Source of the DNA: Peribacillus asahii
Lineage (GTDB): Bacteria; Bacillota; Bacilli; Bacillales; DSM-1321
Reading direction: 5' to 3'
Length of the DNA: 64,000 bases
NCBI RefSeq assembly: GCF_003570725.1
Contig: NZ_QWVS01000002.1
Span: forward strand, 462,587 to 526,586
The position numbers were made by a program, and so were the translations under genes. A model generated the notes under the pieces. The model was not told the DNA's origin. It did no database searches and saw only the letters and a list, made by a program, of their open reading frames with translations. Shown here in pieces: positions 8,220-19,291 of this stretch (position 1 is the stretch's first letter; every line of letters starts with the position of its first letter).

Positions 8220-10028
8220 TTACAACATTTTTCTCAATTGAATAATCTCCATCGCAATCCGGGCAGCCGCTTGTGTATCGTTACGTCTCACCGCTTCCTT
8301 TTCTTCTTCTTGTTTTTCTTTTATCTTTAACATTTTTTCATATTTCAACACTTGATTTATATAATCTGTCAGTTCCTTATCAGATACTTCCTCACTTACT
8401 GACATCATTTCTATTTCAGAAACAATTCTTCTCAAGTTTTGATCAGGTAAATATGTTAGAAAAAAACTGGTATCCGGCTCATGATCATCTTCATAATAAG
8501 CGTATAGATACGTAATGATTGCTTGGTGTTCATCCAAATGAAAACGATTGTTTCCTAACATTTGTTGAATTTTATAAGCAGTTTCTTTACTTTTTAACAT
8601 ATGAGCAATTAAATATCTTTCCGCATTCTGATGCGCGGGTCTTAGCTTATGCTCATATTGTAAAGTTACTGTTTTTTGCAAAGAAGGTTGTGGCAATGTT
8701 CCTTTCTTTCGTTCATTGAAAAAAATTTGCCGTTGCTGTTTCTCTAGGGCATCTAAAGAAAGTGAAAATTCGCTTGATAGCTGGCGCAGATAATAATCTC
8801 GCTCAACAGCATTTGGTAAGCGCGAAATTTCCTTTAACACTTCTTCAATATATTGAATCCTATCTCCTTCACTATTTAGATTTTTTCCTAAACGTAAATA
8901 GTGAAGCTTAAAAGCCATATAGGTGTGACTAGCCCCTATTACTTCAGAAACAAAGCTTTTTTCACCAAATTTCTTTATGTAGTCATCGGGGTCAAGGTGG
9001 TCTGGCATGAGCGCCACTTTTATCCCAAAACCGTTTTCATGAAGCATATTAGCTGCACGATTTGCCGCGTGTAACCCAGCCGAATCAGAATCATAACAAA
9101 TAATAATTTGATCTGTATTCCGTTTTAAAAGTTGCAAATGCTGTTCTGTCAAAGCTGTTCCCATTGTAGCAATCGAATGTTCAACGCCTGCACGAACAGC
9201 TGAAATACAGTCAGCAAAGCCTTCAAAAATAACCGCCTGCCCCTTTTTTCGAATATGCGGCCTTGCTTGATGAAAATTATATAAGGTTTTGCTTTTATTA
9301 AAGATTGGCGTTTCAGGACTATTTAAATATTTAGGTTGATCCTCACCTAACGCTCTCCCCGAGAACGCAATCGTATTTCCTTGATGATCCATAATCGGAA
9401 ACATTACCCGATTACGAAAACGGTCAAAATAAGATTCGCCTTTCTCTCTAAAAATAATGAGACCTGCTTGCTCCATTAATTCTGAAGAAAATCCTCTTTT
9501 CTTTAAAAACTTAGCTGCAAAATCCCATGAATCTAGCGCATAACCGATTTGAAATTGTTCAATTGTCTCCTCAGTAAACCCACGATTTAATAAATACTCT
9601 AACGCTTCTTGACCTTCATTTGTATGAACTAGAAGATGGTGATAAAATTTTCGTAATAAATCATGCGCTTCAAGCATTTGCTCTGAACCAGCCGGCAAAT
9701 TGGAGCGTGATTGTCCTTTATTGATTTCAACATCTAAAGAAACATTTCCTTTTTCCGCTAAAATCTTAGCCGCTTCAACAAAGCTATATCCTTCTATATC
9801 CATTAAAAAAGTAAAAACATTACCACCTGCTCCGCAACCAAAGCAATGGAAAATTTGCTTTTCAGCAGAAACGGAAAATGAAGGACTATTTTCACCATGA
9901 AAAGGACATAGACCAAAATAGTTTCGACCTTGTTTTTTCAATTGAACATATTCGCCAATTAACTCGACGATATCGACCGATTCGCGAATTTCATTAATTT
10001 TTTCATCTTCTATTCGGGCATTTGTCAT
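8220..10028 (-). CDS. dnaG: DNA primase
   Basis: Synthesises RNA primers at the replication fork. The 602-residue protein begins with a CHC2 zinc ribbon (C41, H44, C62, C65 in CPFHG and CFGCG), then the catalytic core with Toprim acidic residues (E269 in FEGFADC; D313/D315 in CYDSDSAG), and ends with the helicase-interaction region (from about 440). Length is normal. It lies between the YaiI-family gene (48 nt upstream) and sigA (36 nt downstream), all on one strand, as in B. subtilis yqxD-dnaG-sigA. Confidence 0.98.
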   Translation of the reverse strand: MTNARIEDEKINEIRESVDIVELIGEYVQLKKQGRNYFGLCPFHGENSPSFSVSAEKQIFHCFGCGAGGNVFTFLMDIEGYSFVEAAKILAEKGNVSLDVEINKGQSRSNLPAGSEQMLEAHDLLRKFYHHLLVHTNEGQEALEYLLNRGFTEETIEQFQIGYALDSWDFAAKFLKKRGFSSELMEQAGLIIFREKGESYFDRFRNRVMFPIMDHQGNTIAFSGRALGEDQPKYLNSPETPIFNKSKTLYNFHQARPHIRKKGQAVIFEGFADCISAVRAGVEHSIATMGTALTEQHLQLLKRNTDQIIICYDSDSAGLHAANRAANMLHENGFGIKVALMPDHLDPDDYIKKFGEKSFVSEVIGASHTYMAFKLHYLRLGKNLNSEGDRIQYIEEVLKEISRLPNAVERDYYLRQLSSEFSLSLDALEKQQRQIFFNERKKGTLPQPSLQKTVTLQYEHKLRPAHQNAERYLIAHMLKSKETAYKIQQMLGNNRFHLDEHQAIITYLYAYYEDDHEPDTSFFLTYLPDQNLRRIVSEIEMMSVSEEVSDKELTDYINQVLKYEKMLKIKEKQEEEKEAVRRNDTQAAARIAMEIIQLRKML

Positions 10029-10076
10029 ATTCTCACCTTATAATTTAGGTGATTGTTTATTATTCGATATGTACGG

Positions 10077-10559
10077 CTAAATTCCTTCAAGGTTCGACAA
10101 AATTTTTGCAAGTACTTGTGCAAATTTAATGCGATCTTCCTTCGAGAATGCTTTTGGCCCTTTTGTATGTTTACCAGCTCTGCGCATTTTAGCGGAAAGG
10201 TAACGCATATCTAAAAGCATCGAAATATTCTCTTCGGTATATTCTTTTCCCTTTGAAGAAAGAACATATACAGCTTTAGGGAGTAATGTTCCAGCCAATC
10301 CAATATCATTTGTTATAACAATATCACCCTTTTTTACTGCGTTAACGATATATAAGTCCGCCGCTTCCTTATCTGCATCAACATATACCCATTTTCCTTC
10401 CGGATTACTCATCATATTTTTGTAGGAAGCAACGAATATAACGTCCACCTTAAATAATGAAGCAGCATCCAAAATTTCTTTTTTCACAGGGCATGCATCT
10501 GCATCAACGTAGATTGATGGTTTATCGTCCATAACATTAAATTCTACATCTTTCTCCAT
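10077..10559 (-). CDS. yqxD: YaiI/YqxD family protein (DUF188)
   Basis: Conserved protein of unknown function, related to PIN-like nuclease folds. The diagnostic motifs are YVDADACPVK near residue 18, VANDIGLA-type ITNDIGLAG near 83 and the C-terminal RRAGKHTKGPKAFSKEDR motif near 130. It is 160 residues, with nine residues before the usual family start; the upstream ATG is kept because GGAG and AAGGA lie before it, while the inner ATG has no ribosome site. It heads the dnaG-sigA group. Confidence 0.88.
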   Translation of the reverse strand: MEKDVEFNVMDDKPSIYVDADACPVKKEILDAASLFKVDVIFVASYKNMMSNPEGKWVYVDADKEAADLYIVNAVKKGDIVITNDIGLAGTLLPKAVYVLSSKGKEYTEENISMLLDMRYLSAKMRRAGKHTKGPKAFSKEDRIKFAQVLAKILSNLEGI

Positions 10560-10911
10560 AATCCTTTTTCTCCACTGAATCTTTATCGCAAATTAACAGG
10601 CAATAAACGCCTACTTAGAAATCGAGAGAAAGCGATAAAAAGAGAACAACTACCTGTACAGACTTTGATTATGTCGCAGTTACCTCTTCCGTAAATGGAC
10701 ATTTTACTTTCTCTCGTTCATGAATAGGTGAATGAATGTATAACGTAAACCTTGACTTCTCGTTAATCACTAGTTTATTCCTTATTAAGGAACTCTAAAC
10801 CTTTATAATACAATTTCTCGCATTTTTTTATTATAATCTATTTTTTTAAAAGTTGCCATCATTTCAAGCTAAAAAATTTGTTTCTCCATCCACTTTTTTA
10901 TAGCCGTGTAC
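10560..10911. other. Intergenic region upstream of yqxD-dnaG-sigA, no gene seen
   Basis: No convincing coding sequence on either strand. It presumably holds the promoter for the yqxD-dnaG-sigA group, but I could not find a clear pair of -35 and -10 boxes on the minus strand with good spacing. A TTGACT with no good -10 is present on the plus strand near 10752. Confidence 0.5.
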
Positions 10912-10967
10912 ACAAAAAAGCGGATGGAACAATAAGCTATACATTATATGTTAGCTTATCGTCCATC
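10912..10967 (-). terminator. Terminator downstream of ppsR
   Basis: Imperfect long stem between 10923-10939 and 10952-10967 (GATGGA...TAAGCTA paired with TAGCTTA...TCCATC), read on the minus strand and followed by CCGCTTTTTTG. Located 28 nt past the ppsR stop. Confidence 0.75.
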
Positions 10968-10995
10968 ATCATGTATGAATTCGTCATAAAAATGG

Positions 10996-11808
10996 TTAGT
11001 TCACGCTTCGATTTTGAAGAATATTAATGATTAAATTAGCTGTTTCTTCAACAGCTTTATTTGTTACATCAATGATTGGACATTTAAGGCGCGAAACAAT
11101 AGAGTCAAAATAGGTTAGTTCCTCTTTAATTCTTTCCATATTCGCATAGATAGCATGGTCATTTAGTCCAAGTGATTTCAAGCGTTCTTTCCGAATATGA
11201 TTGAGTTTTTCTGGGCTAATTTTCAGACCAATAATCTTTTCCGGCGACACTAAAAATAATTCTTCTGGAGGCTTTACTTCCGGAACGAGCGGCACATTCG
11301 CTACCTTATAACGCTTATGAGCTAAATATTGCGAAAGTGGCGTTTTAGATGTTCGAGACACACCAACTAACACAATATCCGACCGTAAAATCCCTCGTGG
11401 ATCACGTCCGTCATCATATTTCACAGCAAATTCAATCGCCTCTACACGCTTGAAATAATCATCATCAAGCTTGCGTACTAAACCTGGCTCATTTAAAGGC
11501 TTAAACGTCGCTCGTTGTTGAAGCAAGTCCATAAGCGGACCTAAAATATCATGAGCAGGTAGATTTTCCTTTTTAATTTGCTGTTCCATATATGCTCGAA
11601 TGTCTGGCTTTACGAGCGTATACACAATAACCGCATCATTTAATTTAGCAAGCGAAATGACTTCATCAACATTTTGTTCATCTTCTATGTATGGTATTCG
11701 CTTGATTGCAAAAGAAGCCCCCATAAACTGGCTCGCCGCTGCTTTTGTTACTAATTCCGCTGTTTCTCCTACTGAGTCCGATACAACATATATGATTGAA
11801 CCGTTCAT
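10996..11808 (-). CDS. ppsR: Pyruvate,phosphate dikinase regulatory protein (bifunctional kinase/pyrophosphorylase)
   Basis: DUF299-family enzyme that phosphorylates with ADP, and dephosphorylates with Pi, a threonine of pyruvate,phosphate dikinase or PEP synthetase. The N-terminal [11 protein letters not shown] motif and the P-loop-like [11 protein letters not shown] motif (about residue 150) identify it; length about 270 residues is typical of Bacillus YqfL. The start is placed at the ATG at 11806-11808 ([11 protein letters not shown]), 10 nt after AAAAGG and matching homologues; an ATG three codons upstream (to 11817) is possible. It follows ccpN by 26 nt, so both PEP/gluconeogenesis regulators are probably co-expressed. 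Confidence 0.93.
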   Translation of the reverse strand: MNGSIIYVVSDSVGETAELVTKAAASQFMGASFAIKRIPYIEDEQNVDEVISLAKLNDAVIVYTLVKPDIRAYMEQQIKKENLPAHDILGPLMDLLQQRATFKPLNEPGLVRKLDDDYFKRVEAIEFAVKYDDGRDPRGILRSDIVLVGVSRTSKTPLSQYLAHKRYKVANVPLVPEVKPPEELFLVSPEKIIGLKISPEKLNHIRKERLKSLGLNDHAIYANMERIKEELTYFDSIVSRLKCPIIDVTNKAVEETANLIINILQNRSVN

Positions 11809-11834
11809 TCCTGTCATGCCTTTTGCGAGCCCCC

Positions 11835-12473
11835 CTAAAACTTTTCGTCTGCTAAAGCTACGAAAGCTTTTGTTATATTCGTTTTTGTAATTCGACCAAT
11901 CACTTCGTAGCCCTTTTCCGTCTCCTTCACGACCGGCAACGAATCAATTTGCTTATCAATCAGCTTTTTAGCTACATCAATCATTAAATCTTCTTTTGTA
12001 CACATCGTAATATTCGGCATTCTCGTCATAATAACATTAACAGGAATGGATGATAACTCCTGCTTCCCGATACTTGCTCGTAATAAGTCTTTCCGTGAAA
12101 GAACTCCTACTAATACGGATTGCTTATCAACAACAAATAACGTACCTACATCTTCTAAAAACATCATGACTATTGCATCATATACGGAAATACTCTCGTT
12201 AACAACGACCGGTATCGATTGATAATCCTTTACAAAAATATGATTTAAACTATCCGTCAAAAGTTGAGTCCCCGATCTGCCAGAATAAAAATACCCAACA
12301 CGCGGTCTCGCATCAAGAAAGCCTGCCATCGTTAAAATTGCTAAATCTGGTCGAAGTGTTGCTCTTGTCAGATTCAATCGATCAGCAATATTTTCACCCG
12401 TGATTGGCCCATTTTCTTTCACAATTTGTAGTATCTGTTCTTGACGCTTATTCAATTCGATTTTAATCACCAC
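11835..12473 (-). CDS. ccpN: Gluconeogenesis repressor CcpN
   Basis: Transcription repressor of gapB and pckA (and the sr1 RNA) in the presence of glucose in B. subtilis. A winged helix-turn-helix at residues about 5-65 ([18 protein letters not shown], then [11 protein letters not shown]) is followed by two CBS domains (about 80-205) that sense ligand. The 212-residue length and the sequence match CcpN (YqzB). Translation appears to start at one of two adjacent GTG codons just after AGGGTGG, so the exact start is uncertain by a few residues. It is upstream of ppsR. Confidence 0.94.
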   Translation of the reverse strand: MVIKIELNKRQEQILQIVKENGPITGENIADRLNLTRATLRPDLAILTMAGFLDARPRVGYFYSGRSGTQLLTDSLNHIFVKDYQSIPVVVNESISVYDAIVMMFLEDVGTLFVVDKQSVLVGVLSRKDLLRASIGKQELSSIPVNVIMTRMPNITMCTKEDLMIDVAKKLIDKQIDSLPVVKETEKGYEVIGRITKTNITKAFVALADEKF

Positions 12474-12695
12474 CCTAATGCGTTAAGAGAGAAAAAGGAT
12501 ATCTGTTTTTATAATGATTAGTATATTCCATTATTATATCGTAAATAGACATAAAATTGTTATCTCCTGCTTGTTTATATATTTTCAGGAAACTTCCATC
12601 TACTCACATCATCCTTTATCAAAACTGCATCCTACTAAAAGACTCTTATTAGATCGTACTGTTCATTTCAACTAATCATCTTGTTTAACATAGCG

Positions 12696-12745
12696 AAAAA
12701 GAAAATCGGATACCACTATACAAACATCGTCTGAAGCAGTATCCG
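12696..12745 (-). terminator. Terminator downstream of glyS
   Basis: Stem CGGATAC/GTATCCG (12707-12713/12739-12745) with a 25-nt loop, read on the minus strand and followed by GATTTTCTTTTTCGC. It lies 17 nt past the glyS stop, ending the glyQS transcript before ccpN. Confidence 0.65.
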
Positions 12746-12761
12746 TTCTTTTGTATCATTA

Positions 12762-14831
12762 TTACGATACAATAATTTTATTCATCGCTGCATAAGTAGC
12801 CACTAAATCACTAATCTCTTTCATGAGTGATAGACGGTTATTACGGATAGATGAGTCGTCTGCCATAACCATTGTATGCTCGAAATACTGTTCAATATCC
12901 GTTTGAAGAGAAGCTAATAATTCATAGCGCTCTGTTTCATTATCTGCTTGTTGATAAGCAACAGACACACGTTGATAGTTCTCATAAAGTGCTGTTTCCT
13001 GAGTATTTTCAAATTTAGCAGCATCCACAGATACTTGATGTTCACATTTACCAGCAATATTCATAACACGACTTAGTGCTTCTAGCTCTTCTTTAAAGCC
13101 TGCTTCGTTCTTCTTAGCTTCCAACACGCCAGCACGCTCTACAAGAGATGAGATATAGCCAATTTCACCTAATAAAACCGCATCAATTAAATCATAGCGA
13201 ATATGCTGTTCCTGCAGCATATGCTTAATTCGAGCTTTAAAGAAAGTAAGCATATCTTCCTGCACATCGGCAAGCTCACGCTTCACAATATTTTTCGCTT
13301 CTACTTCGTGCAATGCTAAAGCGATGATTGCTTCTAGAGAAATATTCCACTTCTTCTCCGCTAAAATTTGGACAATTCCGCTCGCTTGTCTTCTTAATGC
13401 ATACGGATCTTGGGAGCCGGTAGGAATAATCCCGATTGCAAAAAATGATGCGATAGTATCCATTTTTTCAGCAACACTTAAGATGGCGCCAATCGTTGAA
13501 GGCGGTACGCTATCGTCAGCAGACTTTGGCATATAATGTTCATGAATTGCCGCCGCCACTTCCTTCTCTTCTCCTTTTAAAAGGGCATATCTTTCTCCCA
13601 TGTAGCCTTGTAATTCCGGGAACTCGTACACCATATGACTGACTAAATCAAATTTAGCAATGCGTGCTGCACGAAGGGCTAACTCTTTATTAACAGATAC
13701 TTCAAGTGCATCGACTAACGCTCCTGTAATAGCTGTAACACGCTCTGTTTTCTCTGCTAACGTACCAATTTCTTCATGGTAAACAATTGTTTCAAGCTTT
13801 TTCAAAGCATCTGCAATGTCTTTCTTCTGATCTTCTTTGTAGAAGAACGCAGCATCGGAAAGACGCGCACGCAATACTTTCTCATTTCCTTTCGATACCG
13901 TTTCTAAATGACGCTCATCCCCATTTCGAACAGTAACAAAGAAAGAAAGCAAGTTGCCAGCTTGATCTTTTACAGGGAAATAACGTTGATGTTCTTTCAT
14001 AGATGTGATTAATACTTCACTTGGCAGCTCTAAAAATTCTTCTTCAAAACGACCAAATAAAACCGTTGGATATTCAACTAAGTTGTTGACTTCCTCAAGC
14101 AACTCTTCATCAACTGGAATTACCCAATTATTTTTTGCTTCTAGCTCTTTAATTTGTGTCAAAATCATATTGCGACGTATATCCGGGTTCGCAATAACAA
14201 ATTGCTCAGTTAAACGTGCTTCATATTCGGCAGGATCTTCAATTGTGATTGTTTCCCCTAAGAAGCGATGGCCTTTTGTTATACGGTTTGTATCTACATC
14301 AGCAATGGTAAAAGGTACAATTTCCTGACCAAATAATGCAATTAACCATTTAATCGGACGGACAAAACGAAGCTCTTGGTTTGCCCAGCGCATATTTTTA
14401 CCAAATGTCATGCTTGTAATAAGATTCTGCAACTCCACTAGTAACTCTTTCGTCGGTTGTCCTTTAATAAATTTATTTAAATGAACATATTCAACGCCTT
14501 TAATTTCTTTAAAATAAATGTCGTCGGTTGTCAGTCCTTGACCTTTTGTAAAACCAATTGCTGCTTTTGACCAATTGCCTTCCGCATCCATGGCAATTTT
14601 TTTAGCTGGTCCTTTTACTTCCTCTTCAATATCCTTTTGTGCTTCTGCCACATCCGTAACAAGAAGCGCTAAACGTCTAGGTGTTGAAAAAGCTTGAACA
14701 TCACCGAATTCGATTGCTTTTTCTGTGAACCATTTTTGGACCTTATCCGCCAATTGGTTCATTGATGATGTCACAAAACGTGCTGGTAATTCTTCTAAAC
14801 CAATTTCCAATAATAAATTACGCTTGCTCAT
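12762..14831 (-). CDS. glyS: Glycyl-tRNA synthetase beta subunit
   Basis: Beta chain of the bacterial alpha2beta2 glycyl-tRNA synthetase; it carries tRNA-binding and HD-like domains. At 689 residues it has the normal length, opening [13 protein letters not shown] and containing the family signatures [16 protein letters not shown] and [10 protein letters not shown]. It overlaps the alpha-subunit gene by 14 nt, which helps to keep the subunits stoichiometric. Confidence 0.97.
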   Translation of the reverse strand: MSKRNLLLEIGLEELPARFVTSSMNQLADKVQKWFTEKAIEFGDVQAFSTPRRLALLVTDVAEAQKDIEEEVKGPAKKIAMDAEGNWSKAAIGFTKGQGLTTDDIYFKEIKGVEYVHLNKFIKGQPTKELLVELQNLITSMTFGKNMRWANQELRFVRPIKWLIALFGQEIVPFTIADVDTNRITKGHRFLGETITIEDPAEYEARLTEQFVIANPDIRRNMILTQIKELEAKNNWVIPVDEELLEEVNNLVEYPTVLFGRFEEEFLELPSEVLITSMKEHQRYFPVKDQAGNLLSFFVTVRNGDERHLETVSKGNEKVLRARLSDAAFFYKEDQKKDIADALKKLETIVYHEEIGTLAEKTERVTAITGALVDALEVSVNKELALRAARIAKFDLVSHMVYEFPELQGYMGERYALLKGEEKEVAAAIHEHYMPKSADDSVPPSTIGAILSVAEKMDTIASFFAIGIIPTGSQDPYALRRQASGIVQILAEKKWNISLEAIIALALHEVEAKNIVKRELADVQEDMLTFFKARIKHMLQEQHIRYDLIDAVLLGEIGYISSLVERAGVLEAKKNEAGFKEELEALSRVMNIAGKCEHQVSVDAAKFENTQETALYENYQRVSVAYQQADNETERYELLASLQTDIEQYFEHTMVMADDSSIRNNRLSLMKEISDLVATYAAMNKIIVS

Positions 14832-15714
14832 TTGTATTCTCCCCTTTCACTTTTAAAATCGGGAAGCCTAATTTTTCCCGCTCTTCGTAGAAGGTTTTCG
14901 CAACCTTACGCGCTAAATTTCGGCAGCGAGCGATATATCCTGTTCTTTCTGTAACCGAAATAGCCCCTTTTGCGTCTAATAAATTAAATGTATGAGAACA
15001 CTTCAACACATAATCATAAGCTGGATGAACAAGTCCCTCTTCCATTTGACGATGTGCTTCTGCTTCATACATCGTAAATAGTTGGAATAACATATCTAAA
15101 TTCGATGTTTCAAACGTGTATTTAGAATGTTCATATTCTGGCTGACCAAAAATATCGCGTACAGTAAAACCGTCTGTCCACTCTAGTTCAAATACATTTT
15201 CTTTCTCCTGAATATAAGAAGCTAGACGCTCAATTCCATATGTAATTTCGACTGAAACAGGTTTACATTCAAGTCCACCCACTTGTTGGAAATACGTAAA
15301 TTGTGTAATTTCCATTCCATCTAACCATACTTCCCAACCAAGACCTGCACAACCTAATGAAGGGTTTTCCCAGTTATCTTCAACGAAACGAATATCATGC
15401 TCAAGCGGGTCAATTCCAAGAGCTTTTAAAGAATCTAAATATAACTCTTGAATATTGTCTGGCGATGGCTTCATAATCACTTGGAATTGATGATGCTGAT
15501 ACAGACGGTTTGGGTTTTCACCATAGCGTCCATCCGCAGGGCGACGTGATGGCTCCACATATGCTACATTCCACGGCTCTGGTCCAATCGCTCGTAAAAA
15601 TGTATAAGGGCTCATTGTGCCTGCACCTTTCTCCACATCATAAGCATTCATTAAAATACAGCCTTGTTCAGACCAATGTTTCTGTAACGTTAAAATCATA
15701 TCTTGAATATTCAT
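14818..15714 (-). CDS. glyQ: Glycyl-tRNA synthetase alpha subunit
   Basis: Catalytic class II aminoacyl-tRNA synthetase chain that activates glycine. The 298-residue sequence contains the conserved [17 protein letters not shown] start, the motif 2-like [16 protein letters not shown] and [18 protein letters not shown] (given in parts), all typical of GlyQ. Expression is governed by the T-box leader immediately upstream; glyS follows with a 14-nt overlap. Confidence 0.97.
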   Translation of the reverse strand: MNIQDMILTLQKHWSEQGCILMNAYDVEKGAGTMSPYTFLRAIGPEPWNVAYVEPSRRPADGRYGENPNRLYQHHQFQVIMKPSPDNIQELYLDSLKALGIDPLEHDIRFVEDNWENPSLGCAGLGWEVWLDGMEITQFTYFQQVGGLECKPVSVEITYGIERLASYIQEKENVFELEWTDGFTVRDIFGQPEYEHSKYTFETSNLDMLFQLFTMYEAEAHRQMEEGLVHPAYDYVLKCSHTFNLLDAKGAISVTERTGYIARCRNLARKVAKTFYEEREKLGFPILKVKGENTNEQA

Positions 15715-16047
15715 TCCTGCACCTCCAAATTTTCAAAGCAAAAATTAAATTTTTCGCCTTCCCTGCTGAGTTTGGCTATTTACTTGCCAATTTTAAGAGA
15801 TTACCTGCCGTATCCTACGTAACACAAAAAACTCCCGTCCCTATGCCAAAATGTAAGCATAGGGACGAGAGTTTACCCGCGGTTCCACCCTAATTGTCAT
15901 TTCTAAGGAAATGACCTCTTTTGTTAAATATCATGCTCCGGAACGCCCTTCCCTGAATGTCCATATCCCGGCTTCCACTATCCCAGGTTCGCTTTTATGG
16001 AGAAAGACAGGTACTCCTTTCCATCAACGCAATTTCATATTTTAGAT
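15715..16047 (-). ncRNA. Glycine T-box riboswitch leader of glyQS
   Basis: Minus-strand leader that senses uncharged tRNA-Gly. The T-box AGGGTGGAACCGCG (complement of 15878-15891) is perfect, and a strong terminator follows: arms around 15831-15846 and 15855-15870 with a T-run at 15826-15831. The AG-bulge region (GGGATAGTGGAAGCC) aligns by eye with the Geobacillus glyQ T-box, which places the specifier codon as GGC (complement of 15945-15947, in GAAGGGCGTTCC). When uncharged tRNA-Gly binds, the antiterminator should form and glyQS be read. Confidence 0.93.
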
Positions 16048-16053
16048 GATTGT

Positions 16054-16082
16054 ATTCTATCTAACAGAGTAAAAAAAGTCAA
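16054..16082 (-). promoter_or_regulatory. Sigma-A promoter of the glyQS T-box transcript
   Basis: On the minus strand TTGACT (complement of 16077-16082) and TAGAAT (complement of 16054-16059) are separated by 17 nt. It lies just past the recO stop, so glyQS can be transcribed independently of recO. Confidence 0.75.
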
Positions 16083-16084
16083 CC

Positions 16085-16837
16085 TTAAAGCAAATCTTTC
16101 ATTGAATCCAACTGCTTTAAAAATCTTTTCGATTTCAAGTGAAGTCCAGAATACTCTTCATAATAGGCATCGATAATCTTTTGCAGCTCTTTCTTTGTTT
16201 CCGGCTTGACAGAAATATTACCCAGACGGGATAAATCAAAATAATAAAACAGACGCAGCAACTTAACAGCAGCTGGCGATAGTTTTAAATGGTAAGGGTC
16301 TTTATCAAAACAGCGATGACAAATAAACCCTGCCTCGCGAAGAGAAAAAGCAAACACACCTTCTGTTTCTGCACAGAGTGCACATTGATTTAATACAGGA
16401 TGAATTCCATTAACCGGGAGCATTTTCATTTCAAAAATAAACTTTAACACTTCTGGATCATATTCTTCATTTATGTAATGTAACGTTTGATATAGAAGCT
16501 CAAATAAGTATGGATTCGCCTTTTTATCGTCGACGCTTCGATCCAATAATTCAATAATATAAGAGGCATAAGCTGTCGCAAATAAGTCCTCGCGTATAAA
16601 ACGCATAGAATCTACCATTTCACCTTGTTGCAAGCTGCCAAGGCCTGTTGAAGGCGTTACAAGAAAATACCCATAACAAAATAATTGCGTAACAGAAGCA
16701 AGCCTGCTATTAGGCTTGCTTGCTCCTCTTGCCATAACACCTATTTTTCCAAATTCACGTGTATAAATCGTGATGACTTTATTGTTCTCTCCATAATCGG
16801 ATCGCCTAATGACTATGCCTTCACATTTTTGAAACAT
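16085..16837 (-). CDS. recO: DNA repair protein RecO
   Basis: Recombination mediator that helps load RecA onto SSB-coated DNA in the RecFOR pathway. An N-terminal OB-fold (about 1-80, with [15 protein letters not shown] and [10 protein letters not shown]) is followed by a helical domain with a zinc site, CALC near residue 152 and CHRC near 173. The 250-residue length is normal. It follows yqzL and era, the usual Bacillus order. Confidence 0.95.
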   Translation of the reverse strand: MFQKCEGIVIRRSDYGENNKVITIYTREFGKIGVMARGASKPNSRLASVTQLFCYGYFLVTPSTGLGSLQQGEMVDSMRFIREDLFATAYASYIIELLDRSVDDKKANPYLFELLYQTLHYINEEYDPEVLKFIFEMKMLPVNGIHPVLNQCALCAETEGVFAFSLREAGFICHRCFDKDPYHLKLSPAAVKLLRLFYYFDLSRLGNISVKPETKKELQKIIDAYYEEYSGLHLKSKRFLKQLDSMKDLL

Positions 16838-16872
16838 AATAAAGACACCACCAATTCTTGCCTAACTAAACG

Positions 16873-17019
16873 TTAGGAAACAGGAAAATCAATATTTGCT
16901 AGCTCTTCAGTTGACTGCTCGGCTCTTTCCTGTTTTTCGACCTCCATCTCTTTAAAAAGAAGATAAGTGTCCACATTACCTGTTTCGGTAAATAATTTCC
17001 AGGTGAATTCCAACATCAT
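16873..17019 (-). CDS. yqzL: YqzL family small protein
   Basis: A 48-codon gene, MMLEFTWKLFTETGNVDTY at its start and NIDFPVS at its end, which I recognise as the Bacillus YqzL family found between era and recO. Function is unknown. AAGGTGG lies 5-6 nt upstream of tandem ATGs (17017-17019 and 17014-17016); either may be used. The gene is short enough to be missed by length-limited gene calling. Confidence 0.88.
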   Translation of the reverse strand: MMLEFTWKLFTETGNVDTYLLFKEMEVEKQERAEQSTEELANIDFPVS

Positions 17020-17116
17020 AAAGCCCACCTTTCATGTTAACTAGCATATGTTCATTTCCAACCTTACGAATAGCTTGACCTAATTTTCTACTTTCATGAA
17101 GCGTAAAATTTGCTAA

Positions 17117-18437
<1,321 letters not shown>

Positions 18438-18462
18438 CTAACATCATCCTTCCAATAGATAT

Positions 18463-18843
18463 TTACGTACTGATCAGCTTCGGCAAAAAGATGACAATTC
18501 CAACAATCACAGAGAATACAGCATATAATAAGACAGCTGCTGCTGCCATATCCTTTGCTTGACGTGCTAGCGGATGATACTCTTCTGTCACTAAATCGAC
18601 TACTCGTTCAAGCGCTGAATTGACTAGTTCAAGCGCAACGGTCCCCGTAACAGCAATCAGAACAAAGAGCCATTCTATCCAATTAAGTGAAACATACGTC
18701 CCTAATAAAATGACCACTACTGTCATCATACTATGAATTCGAATGTTTCGCTCTGTTTTAACACCTTCCCAAATCCCTCTTAGAGCAAAATAAAAGCTCT
18801 TAACGAAAGGATATTTACGCTTCTCTCGATAGTCCGTACTCAT
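18463..18843 (-). CDS. dgkA: Undecaprenol/diacylglycerol kinase, DgkA family
   Basis: Small integral-membrane kinase; in Gram-positive bacteria the family mainly phosphorylates undecaprenol for wall synthesis. After a basic N-terminus it has three membrane helices (about 37-55, 57-76, 99-120). The family signature [13 protein letters not shown] and the DMAAAAVL helix lie between residues 73 and 115. It overlaps the end of ybeY by 29 nt, in the conserved ybeY-dgkA-cdd-era order. Confidence 0.94.
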   Translation of the reverse strand: MSTDYREKRKYPFVKSFYFALRGIWEGVKTERNIRIHSMMTVVVILLGTYVSLNWIEWLFVLIAVTGTVALELVNSALERVVDLVTEEYHPLARQAKDMAAAAVLLYAVFSVIVGIVIFLPKLIST

Positions 18844-19291
18844 CTAGGATATCCTTTTGTTTTGTAAACATGACCCGCTCATCACTTTCGGTCATATGAT
18901 CATAGCCAAGCAAATGCAAAAAGCCATGCAAAGCCAAAAAGCCTAGTTCGCGATCAAAGGAATGCCCGTATTCCTCCGCCTGTTCTTTCGTACGCTCAAT
19001 AGAGATAATAATATCTCCAAGAACCCTAGGCATATCCGCACCAATAATTTCAACCTCTTCTTCCCCCATTTCTTCAAGTGCAAAAGAAATGACATCCGTT
19101 GCCGCATCTTTATTACGGTACTCTTTATTAATCTCCCGGATTCTAGCATTATCGACAAACGTAACGGAAAGCTCTGTCCCTTCCTCAATATCTTCCTTTT
19201 GAGCGGCAAACTGCAAAACACTTTCTACCAGCTTTTGCACCTCTTCGGAAATTTCATTTGTTTCATCAATAAAATCAAGCTCTAATCTCAT
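18815..19291 (-). CDS. ybeY: Endoribonuclease YbeY
   Basis: Zinc-dependent ribonuclease involved in 16S rRNA 3' maturation and ribosome quality control. The three-histidine zinc site [11 protein letters not shown] lies near residue 125, and the DVISFAL motif near 70. Length 158 residues is normal. Its start overlaps the end of pgpH by 4 nt and its 3' end overlaps dgkA by 29 nt, so it is embedded in a coupled operon. Confidence 0.96.
   Translation of the reverse strand: MRLELDFIDETNEISEEVQKLVESVLQFAAQKEDIEEGTELSVTFVDNARIREINKEYRNKDAATDVISFALEEMGEEEVEIIGADMPRVLGDIIISIERTKEQAEEYGHSFDRELGFLALHGFLHLLGYDHMTESDERVMFTKQKDILDEYGLSREA

Noticed and set aside
10740..10790. Plus-strand promoter starting at TTGACT near 10752
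   Set aside because: No acceptable -10 at 16-18 nt and no plus-strand gene downstream.
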